From Rudaeicoccus suwonensis (GTDB taxonomy: Bacteria > Actinomycetota > Actinomycetes > Actinomycetales > Dermatophilaceae): a stretch of DNA of 64,000 nucleotides. Location of the stretch: NCBI RefSeq assembly GCF_007829035.1, contig NZ_VIVQ01000001.1, forward strand, positions 2,401,161 to 2,465,160. The letters are read 5' to 3'. How positions within the stretch are numbered: the stretch's first letter is position 1; each line of letters opens with the position of its first letter. A model generated the notes under the pieces. The model made no database searches and had not been told where the DNA came from. It saw only the letters and a program-made list of their open reading frames with translations. This document shows positions 50,998 through 58,259 of this stretch, in pieces. Position numbers and translations under genes: made by a program.

Positions 50998-51013
50998 ATC
51001 GCGGATCTTCACC

Positions 51014-51062
51014 GGTATGACGAAACGCCCCGGCACCAGGTGGCGCGGGGCGTTCCGTCATA
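51014..51062 (-). terminator. tig terminator
   Basis: GTATGACGAAACGCCCCG (51014-51031) and CGGGGCGTTCCGTCATAC (51045-51062) form an 18-bp stem with one mismatch, 40 bases after the tig stop. Both arms end in the GTATGACG octamer. Confidence 0.8.
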
Positions 51063-51072
51063 CGTTCTCGGG

Positions 51073-51090
51073 GTCATACCGGCAGGTATG
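51073..51090 (-). repeat. Short hairpin of paired GTATGA motifs after tig
   Basis: TCATACC (51073-51079) and GGTATGA (51084-51090) form a 7-bp stem with a GGCA loop, 11 bases past the tig stop and directly before the main terminator in transcription order. It holds another inverted pair of the GTATG motif. Confidence 0.55.
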
Positions 51091-51100
51091 ACGCTCCAGG

Positions 51101-52450
51101 TCAGGCCTTCTCGGTGACCTCGGCGTCGAGGTCCTCGGAACCGGCCTCGTCAGCCTCGTCCTCGGCAGCGACATCGTCCTCGTCGTCTTCGTCGAGGGCG
51201 TTGAGGTCGACCACGTCACCGTTGGTGTCGACGACCTTGACGACGTCCAGGATCGAGGCGAGCGCCTTGCGGCGGGCGACCTCGCCCATGATCGCGGGGA
51301 CCTGGCCCTGCTGGTCGAGGGCCTGCGCGAACTGGTTGGGATCCATGCCGTACTGCTGCGCCGACATGATGAGGTACTCGATGAGCTCCTCCTGCGACAC
51401 CTGCACCTCGTCGCGTTCGACGATCTTGTCCAGGATCAGCTGGGTCTTGAACGCACGACGGGTTTCGGCGTCGACCTCGGCGCGGTGCTCGTCGTCCTCC
51501 ATGCGGTCCTCGCCCTCGAGGTGCTGGTTGACCTCGGCCTCGATCACGGAGTCCGGCAGCGGCAGGTCCAGGGTGTCCAGGATCTGCTCGAGGGCCTTGT
51601 CGCGTGCCTGCACGCCCTGCTGGAAACGCTTGTTGCGCTCGGCCTGTTCGGCGACCTCGACGCGCAGTTCCTCGATCGTGTCGTGCGAGGAGGCGAGCTG
51701 GGCGAACTCGTCGTCGAGTTCGGGCAGCTGACGTTCCTTGACGCCCTGCACGGTCACGGTGACCTCGGAGTCCTCACCCTCGTGTTCGCCACCGGCGAGG
51801 GCAGCGGTGAAGGTCTTGGACTCGCCGACGCTCAGACCGGTGACGGCTTCGTCCATGCCCTCGAGCATGTTGCCGGAGCCGACCAGGTAGGACACACCGG
51901 TGACATTGTCGATCTCCTCGTCGCCGATGGTGGCGACCAGGTCGATCGTGACCGAGTCACCGTCGGCGGCGGCGCGCTCGACAGCGGCCAGCGTGGCGAA
52001 ACGCTCGCGCAGCGACTGCAGTTCAGCCTCGGTGTCCTCCTCGCCGACCTCCAGCGGGTCGACCTCGACGGTCAGCGCGGAGAAGTCGGGGAGCTCGAAC
52101 TCAGGAACGGTGTCGACCTCGACGTTGAACTTCAGGGCACTGTCGTCATCGGCGGGCACGTCGGTGATGTCGACCTCGGGCTGACCCAGCGGGCGCACGT
52201 TGTTCTCGGTGAGCGCCTGGCCGTAGAAGTTCGGCAGCGCGTCGTTGACGGCCTCCTGCAGCACGGCACCGCGGCCGACCCGCTGGTCGATGATGCGCGC
52301 CGGCACCTTGCCCTTGCGAAAACCAGGAACCTGGATCTGCGAACCGATCGTGGCGTATGCCGCGTCCAAGCTCGGCTTGAGCTCCTCGAAGGGGACCTCG
52401 ACGGTCAGCTTGACCCGAGTCGGGCTCAGGTTCTCCACGGCACTCTTCAC
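51101..52450 (-). CDS. tig: Trigger factor
   Basis: A 449-aa ribosome-bound chaperone and prolyl isomerase. Ribosome-binding signature: VPGFRKGKVP (about 41-50) in the N-terminal domain. The FKBP-like domain (about 155-240) has GDSVTIDLVATIGDEEIDNV. The helical chaperone domain follows, and the C-terminus is a long acidic tail (DEDDEDDVAAEDEADEAG). The start is the GTG at 52450 (VKSAVENLSPTRVKL), the usual N-terminus; the frame is open further but reads through the promoter region. It lies upstream of clpP1P2, as is typical. Confidence 0.96.
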   Translation of the reverse strand: MKSAVENLSPTRVKLTVEVPFEELKPSLDAAYATIGSQIQVPGFRKGKVPARIIDQRVGRGAVLQEAVNDALPNFYGQALTENNVRPLGQPEVDITDVPADDDSALKFNVEVDTVPEFELPDFSALTVEVDPLEVGEEDTEAELQSLRERFATLAAVERAAADGDSVTIDLVATIGDEEIDNVTGVSYLVGSGNMLEGMDEAVTGLSVGESKTFTAALAGGEHEGEDSEVTVTVQGVKERQLPELDDEFAQLASSHDTIEELRVEVAEQAERNKRFQQGVQARDKALEQILDTLDLPLPDSVIEAEVNQHLEGEDRMEDDEHRAEVDAETRRAFKTQLILDKIVERDEVQVSQEELIEYLIMSAQQYGMDPNQFAQALDQQGQVPAIMGEVARRKALASILDVVKVVDTNGDVVDLNALDEDDEDDVAAEDEADEAGSEDLDAEVTEKA

Positions 52451-52519
52451 TGCTGAGACTCCAAATGGTGATGGTGACAGGACCAGCGGGATCGAATCCC
52501 GGGCCGCTGGCATGGCGGT

Positions 52520-52536
52520 ATTGCCACGCACTGGCA
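52520..52536. promoter_or_regulatory. Palindrome upstream of tig
   Basis: TTGCCA (52520-52525) and TGGCAA (52531-52536) are an exact inverted repeat with a five-base spacer, about 70 bases before the tig start, between it and tRNA-Pro. It could be an operator. No regulator can be named. Confidence 0.4.
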
Positions 52537-52549
52537 AGCAATGCTAGCT

Positions 52550-52624
52550 GTCGGGGTAGCCGGATTCGAACCGGCGGCCTTCCGCTCCCAAAGCGGACGC
52601 GCTACCAAGCTGCGCCATACCCCG
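52550..52624 (-). tRNA. tRNA-Pro (anticodon TGG)
   Basis: Minus-strand cloverleaf: acceptor CGGGGTA/TACCCCG, D-arm GCGCAGCTTGGTAGCGC, anticodon arm TCCGC-TTTGGGA-GCGGA with anticodon TGG, and T-arm CCGGTTCGAATCCGG. Discriminator A. CCA is not encoded. Confidence 0.95.
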
Positions 52625-52726
52625 TGGTCAAACTCGCCGCCATCAGCCCGGTGCGAGCGCGATGTATGGCGGGCAGTAGGCTAACGCCCCGGAACCAGCA
52701 CCTGCACGGCGGGCAGCCGGGACCAC

Positions 52727-52797
52727 GCGGGCGTAGCTCAATGGTAGAGCCTCAGTCTTCCAAACTGATGACGCGAGTTCGATTCTCGTCGCCCGCT
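52727..52797 (+). tRNA. tRNA-Gly (anticodon TCC)
   Basis: Plus-strand cloverleaf: acceptor GCGGGCG/CGCCCGC, D-arm AGCTCAATGGTAGAGC, anticodon arm TCAGT-CTTCCAA-ACTGA with anticodon TCC, and T-arm CGAGTTCGATTCTCG. Discriminator T, usual for glycine. CCA is not encoded. Confidence 0.95.
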
Positions 52798-52897
52798 CTT
52801 CGCACCGACCTTGCTGCCGCCGAGCGTCTTTCGCTGACCGGCAGTTGCCCCGCCGACACGGGACTGGGGCCGCCACCCGAGATGAACGTGACCGCGG

Positions 52898-54052
52898 TCA
52901 GTCGCGCCAGACGACCACGACCGCACGGTCGTCGGCCTCACCGCCGGATCCGATGGCGCAGATTCGGGCGGCAGCGCCGCGCATCTGAGACATGAGCTCA
53001 CGATCGGCATGCCCGAGCATGCGGTCGATGCCCTGTGCCAGGTCGACACCCGGCTGCTCGATCATCCCGTCGGTGAAGAACATCAACGCGTCACCGCGCT
53101 CCAGGCTGCCTTCGGCGCGGACGAAGTCGCCCGGGCCTTGGCGGTCCATCACTCCGAGCAGCACGCCCGAGGCGCCCGAGACCTGGGTGAACCTGCGGGA
53201 GCCGGCATGGAAGTGGATGGCCGACGGATGCCCGGCCGAACCGATGCTGAAGTGCCCGCTGGTCAGGTCGATCGATGCGTGCACGGCGGTCGCGAAGCCC
53301 TCGGACCAGCCCTGCCGCATGAGGTAGTCGTTGGCGGCGGGCAGGAAGCGCGTGGGCTCCATCGCGCCGAGCAGACCAGCGAACGCGCCGCCGAGCAGCA
53401 GCGATCTGGTGGCGGCTGTGCAGCCCTTGCCGGACACGTCGACCAGGGCCAACTCGAAACGATCGGGCGTCGGGCAGTTACCGACGACGAAGTCGCCGGA
53501 AAAGCTGTCGCCATACGCAGGTTGGACGCAGGACTCGACGTTCCACCCGCTCGGCAGGACAGGCAGACGCCCCTGCGCGCGCAGGCGTTCGCGCAGATCG
53601 ACCAGCATCGAACTGCCGACCGCCGGCGTCACACCGGCGCGTGCGTGCTGCCGATCGACGGCAGCCACGAGCAGCATGACCATCACGAGAACGCCGCCCA
53701 CCGACCAGGCTCCGACCGACCGGGTGATGGCGACACTCAGCACGAACATCACGGCCAGCACCGCGAAGATCGTCATCGCCCGGCGCGGCACGAGAAGCAT
53801 CCCGGCAGCAACGGCGATCGGGATGAAGACGGCGTACGTCGTCGAGGTCGGCCACTCGACGGTCGCGATCGTGGCGAGGAAAGCCAGACTCAGCAGGGTG
53901 GGCACACAGGCACCGGAATCGCTCCACGCCACACCGGAACCGGTGTGCGTCCGGCTGATGCGCCGGGAGGATAGCGAAACGTCGATGGCCATGGGGCGAG
54001 CATCGCTGAGATCGTTTCCGAAATCAGCAATTTTTACCGAGTCCTTACCCAT
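52898..54052 (-). CDS. SpoIIE-type PP2C serine phosphatase with membrane domain
   Basis: A 384-aa protein. An N-terminal membrane region of four to five helices (about 50-135) is followed by a PPM/SpoIIE phosphatase domain: AYGDSFSGDFVVGN (about 180-193) supplies metal-binding Asp, VDVSGKGCTAATRSLLL, SIGSAGHPSAIHFH, MFFTDGMIEQ and the final EADDRAVVVV complete the motif set. Such enzymes dephosphorylate anti-sigma antagonists or are sensors of envelope state. The start is uncertain: ATG at 54052, or the internal ATG at 53992 (MAIDVSLSS). There is no sensor domain other than the membrane part. Confidence 0.88.
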   Translation of the reverse strand: MGKDSVKIADFGNDLSDARPMAIDVSLSSRRISRTHTGSGVAWSDSGACVPTLLSLAFLATIATVEWPTSTTYAVFIPIAVAAGMLLVPRRAMTIFAVLAVMFVLSVAITRSVGAWSVGGVLVMVMLLVAAVDRQHARAGVTPAVGSSMLVDLRERLRAQGRLPVLPSGWNVESCVQPAYGDSFSGDFVVGNCPTPDRFELALVDVSGKGCTAATRSLLLGGAFAGLLGAMEPTRFLPAANDYLMRQGWSEGFATAVHASIDLTSGHFSIGSAGHPSAIHFHAGSRRFTQVSGASGVLLGVMDRQGPGDFVRAEGSLERGDALMFFTDGMIEQPGVDLAQGIDRMLGHADRELMSQMRGAAARICAIGSGGEADDRAVVVVWRD

Positions 54053-54097
54053 TCATTGCCAACTTCGGGCAATGATTCGCCCAGCACCCGCGCTGGA

Positions 54098-54565
54098 TCA
54101 CCCTTCGGGGGGAAGCGAGCCGTCTTTCTCGTATGCCGACACCATGTCGAGGCGGCGCTGATGCCGGGGCTCGCCGGAGAACGGCGTCTCCAGGAAGACC
54201 TTGACCATTGCCTTGGCCTCGTCGATCGTGGTGAACCGGCCACCGATCGAGATGACCTGTGCGTCGTTGTGCTGCCGCGCGAGCTGCGCCAGCTCCGGCG
54301 TGTAACACAGCGCAGCGCGGATGCCCTCGACCTTGTTGGCCGCCATCTGCTCGCCGTTGCCCGATCCACCGAGCACGATGCCCAGGGAACCGGGGTCCTG
54401 CGCCACGCCCTGCGCCGCGCGCAGCACGAAGACCGGGTAGTCGTCGACTGCGTCATACGTCGTGGCGCCGTGGTCGACCACGTCATAGCCCTCGTCGCCC
54501 AGCCACTGCACCAGGGCACGGCCCATCTCGTATGCCGCGTGGTCACCGCCGATGTGCACCCTCAT
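54098..54565 (-). CDS. rpiB: Ribose-5-phosphate isomerase B
   Basis: A 155-aa RpiB/LacAB-type isomerase of the pentose phosphate pathway. Features: HIGGDHAAYEMG at the N-terminus, DYPVFVLRAAQGV, GIVLGGSGNGEQMAANKVEGIRAALCY (active-site region, with Glu as in the M. tuberculosis enzyme rather than Cys), and HNDAQVISIGGRF. It interconverts ribose- and ribulose-5-phosphate. It lies 12 bases downstream of the DsbA-like gene on the same strand, the order seen in M. tuberculosis (Rv2465c-Rv2466c). Confidence 0.95.
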   Translation of the reverse strand: MRVHIGGDHAAYEMGRALVQWLGDEGYDVVDHGATTYDAVDDYPVFVLRAAQGVAQDPGSLGIVLGGSGNGEQMAANKVEGIRAALCYTPELAQLARQHNDAQVISIGGRFTTIDEAKAMVKVFLETPFSGEPRHQRRLDMVSAYEKDGSLPPEG

Positions 54566-54577
54566 CGCTGCCGCCCC

Positions 54578-55225
54578 TCAGCTGAAGTCCGGACCGACAG
54601 AGCGGGTCCGCTTGATCTCGTAGAAACCGGGCGTCGCGGCCACCAGCAGGCAGCCGTCCCAGAGCTTGCCCGCGGCTTCGCCCTTGGGGGCGGGCGTCAC
54701 GACCGGACCGAAGAACGCGGTGCCTTCGACCGCCACCACGGGCGTGCCGACGTCATCGCCGACCAGGTCGATGGCGCGCTGATGGGATGCGCGCAACAAC
54801 TGGTCGATGTCGTCACCGGGAACGTTGTCGGCGAAGCGGATCAGGTCCGCGGGCAGACCGACCTCGGCCAATGCCTCCTGCAGCACCTCGCGCTGGGACG
54901 CCTCGTCCTGACCGCGCTGCTCCAGGTGGAAGCGGTGCCCGATGGCGTCATACAGCGCCTTCTTGACCTCGTCACCGTGCTCGCGAGCCGCGGCGATCAC
55001 CAGGCGCACCGGTGCCCAACCGCGCGACAGCATCGCCTTGTAGCTGTCCGGGAGACCTTCGCGGTTCTCGTTGAGCACCGACAGCGACATGACCGACCAG
55101 GTGATGTCGACCGGGCGCACCTGTTCGACCTGTAGCAGCCACCGCGAGGTCATCCACGCCCAGGGGCACAGCGGGTCGAAGAACATTTCGGCTGAGGAGC
55201 GCGTCTGCGCCTGGTCTGTGGTCAC
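54578..55225 (-). CDS. DsbA-family protein, mycothiol-dependent nitroreductase (Rv2466c)-like
   Basis: A 215-aa thioredoxin-fold protein with a helical insertion, closely following the Rv2466c pattern: FFDPLCPWAWMTSRWLL (about 15-31), SVMSLSVLNENREGLPDSY, GDDVGTPVVAVEGTAFFGP and EAAGKLWDG. The redox motif reads CPWA, so the second Cys of the CPWC in Rv2466c is replaced by Ala and only one thiol remains. A monothiol mechanism with mycothiol is plausible. Start: GTG at 55225. It is divergent from pepN, as in mycobacteria. Confidence 0.85.
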   Translation of the reverse strand: MTTDQAQTRSSAEMFFDPLCPWAWMTSRWLLQVEQVRPVDITWSVMSLSVLNENREGLPDSYKAMLSRGWAPVRLVIAAAREHGDEVKKALYDAIGHRFHLEQRGQDEASQREVLQEALAEVGLPADLIRFADNVPGDDIDQLLRASHQRAIDLVGDDVGTPVVAVEGTAFFGPVVTPAPKGEAAGKLWDGCLLVAATPGFYEIKRTRSVGPDFS

Positions 55226-55318
55226 AAGCCCTCATCCTGCCACCGACCTTCCTGTGCGAGGATGCGACTCGTCTCATCAGGCAATCACCCACTTGAACGC
55301 GCGATGGAGTTCGTCACT

Positions 55319-57928
55319 GTGCCCGCAACCAATCTGACCCGCGAAGAAGCGCAGCAGCGCGCGACAGCCGTATCAGTCGAGTCGTATGACGTCGCCCTCG
55401 ATCTGACGACCGGGGCGAGCACGTTCCCGACGAGGTCGCAGGTGCGTTTCACCGCCTCGCCGTCTGCGGACGGGCTTTTCATCGACTTCATCGGGCCGTC
55501 CGTCGAGGCGATCACCCTCAATGGCGAATCCATCGATCCGGCAACACATTTCGACGGCGCCCGGATCTCACTGCCGAGCGTTGCCGCCGACAACACCCTC
55601 GTGATCGAGGCGACCGGCGCCTACATGAACACCGGCGAGGGCCTGCACCGGTTCGTCGACCCGGCCGACGACGAGGTCTACCTCTACACGCAGTTCGAGG
55701 TGGCCGACTGCCGGCGCGTGTTCGCCGTCTTCGACCAGCCCGATCTCAAAGCCACCTTCGCTTTCACCGTCACCGCGCCCGCGCGGTGGCAGATCATCTC
55801 CAACCAGCCGACTCCCGCCCCCCAGCCGGCGGACGCGACATACGTCAATGTGAAGGGCGAGTCCGAGCCGACCGCGACGTGGCGTTTCGAGCCGACGCCC
55901 CGGCTCGCGTCATACGTGACGGCTCTAGTCGCGGGGCCGTATGCCGTCGTCCGCGACCAGGTCGAGGCGGCGGGCGGCACGATCCCGCTGGGGTTGTTCT
56001 GCCGGGAGTCGCAGCGCGAACACCTCGACGCTGAGAGCCTTTTCGACACCACCAAGCGAGGCTTCGAGTTCTTCGAGCGGACCTTCGACGAGCCGTATCC
56101 GTTCGCGAAGTACGACCAGATCTTCACGCCGGAGTTCAACGCGGGCGCGATGGAGAACGCCGGCTGCGTCACGATCACCGACACGTACATCTTCCGCACG
56201 CAGGTCGCCGAGGCGATCGTCGAGCGGCGGGCCCTGACCGTGCTGCACGAACTCGCGCACATGTGGTTCGGCGACCTGGTGACGATGCGCTGGTGGGACG
56301 ACCTGTGGCTCAATGAGTCCTTCGCCGAGTGGGCGTCCAGCGTATGTCAGGCCGAGGCCACCCAGTGGGACACCGCCTGGACCACGTTCGCCGCGAGCGA
56401 GAAGACGTGGGCGTACCGGCAGGACCAGCAGTCCTCCACCCACCCGGTCTACGCCAACATGCGCCACCTCGAAGACGTCGAAGCGAACTTCGACGGCATC
56501 ACCTACGCAAAGGGTGCGTCGGTGCTCAAGCAGCTCGTGTCGTATGTCGGGCGCGATCCCTTTGTGGCCGGATTGCGTTCGTACTTCAACAAATTCAAGT
56601 GGGGCAACACCACGTTCGACGACCTGTTGGGCGAGCTGGAGCAGACCTCCGGTCGTGATCTCGGCAGCTGGAACGAGCAGTGGTTGCGCACCTGTGGCGT
56701 CAACACTCTCCGGCCGGTCGTCGACACCGATGCGGACGGCGTGATCACGCGATTCGTCATCGAGCAGACCGCTGCCGCGGAGTACCCCGTGCTGCGGACA
56801 CACCGGTTGGCCATCGGGTGCTACGAGCTGCAGGACGGTCACCTGGTGCGCACCGACAGCGTCGAGACCGACGTCGACGGATCGGTGACCGAGGTGTCGG
56901 CGATGACCGGGCGCCGTCGCCCCGACCTCTTGCTCATCAACGATCAGGACCTCACCTACGGCAAGGTGCGACTGGACGACTCGTCACTGGCGGTGGTGCT
57001 GCAGCACCCGACCGGCATTCCTGACTCGCTCACGCGGGCCGTCGTGCAGGGTGCGCTGTGGGACATGGCCCGCGACGGCGAGCTCGGCGCTCGGCGGTAC
57101 ATCGCATATGCGATGGAAGCCGTTGCGGCAGAGACCGATTCATCGTTGCGACAGTGTCTGTTGATGCAGGTGACCGGTGCGACGACGGTCTTCCTGACGT
57201 CGGGAGCGGCGGGCAATCTGACCTCGTTCGTGCGACCCGAGCATCGCTCTGAAACGGCGGATCACGTGGCGACCTCGCTGCGGTCTTCGCTGATCGCCGC
57301 AGCGCCGGGCAGTGATGCCCAGTTGCAGTTGGTGCAGTCCTTCGCCCGGATGGCGCGGCGCGACACCGATGTCGCCTACATCCGCGGGCTGTTGGAAGGC
57401 ACCACCGCGCTGGCCGGGCTGACCCTGGACACCGACATGCGCTGGACCCTGCTGGCCTCGCTCGCGGCGGCCGGCGTGCTCGACGACACCGAGGTCGAGA
57501 ACCAGCTGGCGGCAGACCGCACCGCGACCGGAATCGCGCGGGCGGCGGGCGTGCGTGCGACATACCCCACGGCGGCCGCCAAGCAGCAGGCGTGGCACGA
57601 CATGATCGAGAGCGACGCGCTGCCGAACGAGACCGTGCGAGCGGTGGCCCTGGGCTTCGGGCGAGTGCACGACACGACGGTGCTCGAGCCGTATGTCGAG
57701 TTGTTCCACGCGGCCCTGTTGCCGCTGTGGGAGCAGCGGACCTTCGCGATCGCCTCGTCGCTGGTGCAGTTGGCGTATCCGATCGCGCTGGCCAGCCCTG
57801 CGTTGCTGGAGGCGTCGCAGCGGTGGCTTGATGAGAATCCGGAGGCTCCGGCCGGTCTGCGGCGACTGGTCGCGGAGAACCGCGACATCGTGCAGGTGGC
57901 CGTCACCGCACAGGAGCACGACGCGTAA
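55319..57928 (+). CDS. pepN: Aminopeptidase N
   Basis: An 869-aa M1 zinc aminopeptidase that removes N-terminal residues from peptides in the cytoplasm. The exopeptidase motif is GAMENAGCVTITD (close to GAMEN), and the zinc site is VLHELAHMWFGD followed by LNESFAEW. The ERAP1-like C-terminal domain follows (about 520-869). The start is placed at the GTG at 55319 (VPATNLTREEA), the usual actinobacterial N-terminus, with GGAG upstream; an ATG at 55304 gives five more residues. It is divergent from the DsbA-like gene and converges with malQ. Confidence 0.95.
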   Translation: MPATNLTREEAQQRATAVSVESYDVALDLTTGASTFPTRSQVRFTASPSADGLFIDFIGPSVEAITLNGESIDPATHFDGARISLPSVAADNTLVIEATGAYMNTGEGLHRFVDPADDEVYLYTQFEVADCRRVFAVFDQPDLKATFAFTVTAPARWQIISNQPTPAPQPADATYVNVKGESEPTATWRFEPTPRLASYVTALVAGPYAVVRDQVEAAGGTIPLGLFCRESQREHLDAESLFDTTKRGFEFFERTFDEPYPFAKYDQIFTPEFNAGAMENAGCVTITDTYIFRTQVAEAIVERRALTVLHELAHMWFGDLVTMRWWDDLWLNESFAEWASSVCQAEATQWDTAWTTFAASEKTWAYRQDQQSSTHPVYANMRHLEDVEANFDGITYAKGASVLKQLVSYVGRDPFVAGLRSYFNKFKWGNTTFDDLLGELEQTSGRDLGSWNEQWLRTCGVNTLRPVVDTDADGVITRFVIEQTAAAEYPVLRTHRLAIGCYELQDGHLVRTDSVETDVDGSVTEVSAMTGRRRPDLLLINDQDLTYGKVRLDDSSLAVVLQHPTGIPDSLTRAVVQGALWDMARDGELGARRYIAYAMEAVAAETDSSLRQCLLMQVTGATTVFLTSGAAGNLTSFVRPEHRSETADHVATSLRSSLIAAAPGSDAQLQLVQSFARMARRDTDVAYIRGLLEGTTALAGLTLDTDMRWTLLASLAAAGVLDDTEVENQLAADRTATGIARAAGVRATYPTAAAKQQAWHDMIESDALPNETVRAVALGFGRVHDTTVLEPYVELFHAALLPLWEQRTFAIASSLVQLAYPIALASPALLEASQRWLDENPEAPAGLRRLVAENRDIVQVAVTAQEHDA

Positions 57929-58156
57929 CACCCCCGCGAGTTCGACCGACTCCGGACCACTGGGTGCCCACCAGGCACGTCGGCTCGGTCGCAGTTCGGT
58001 CGCGCGTAGACGTCCCATCGCCGCGACCCGCGTTGCAAGCATGTGGTTGAGAAGTCGATTACTTACCGGTATCTGGTCTTCCGGCGGAAGTAATGGACAT
58101 CTCAACCACCCAGCCGTTATTTCTGTGGCTGCTGTGGCCTCATCACCTGGCAGACA
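57929..58156. other. Gene-free spacer between convergent pepN and malQ
   Basis: No gene seen. It contains small inverted repeats only (GTGCC-CACCA-GGCAC near 57964 and CTTCC-GGC-GGAAG near 58078). Neither is a strong terminator. The following 90 bases hold a tandem-like repeat. Confidence 0.5.
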
Positions 58157-58244
58157 TCAGGCGACAAGAATCCGCCGACAGCAGGCGACCGTTCCGGCGA
58201 CGGCAAGCGACGGTTTCAGGCGACAAGATTCCGGCGACGGCAAG
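58157..58244. repeat. Short imperfect tandem repeat between pepN and malQ
   Basis: Two modules recur. TCAGGCGACAAGA lies at 58157-58169 and 58216-58228. TTCCGGCGACGGCAAG lies at 58192-58207 and 58229-58244, with a degenerate copy (ATCCGCCGACAGCAGG) after the first module. The order is A-B'-B-A-B, just past the malQ stop. Replication slippage could have made it; it carries no open frame of its own. Confidence 0.65.
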
Positions 58245-58259
58245 GAACACTCCGTCAGA

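Noticed and set aside
52480..52510. tRNA-like fragment (GATCGAATCCCGG) near tig
   Set aside because: It looks like a T-arm but has no acceptor or anticodon arms around it, so it is probably chance.
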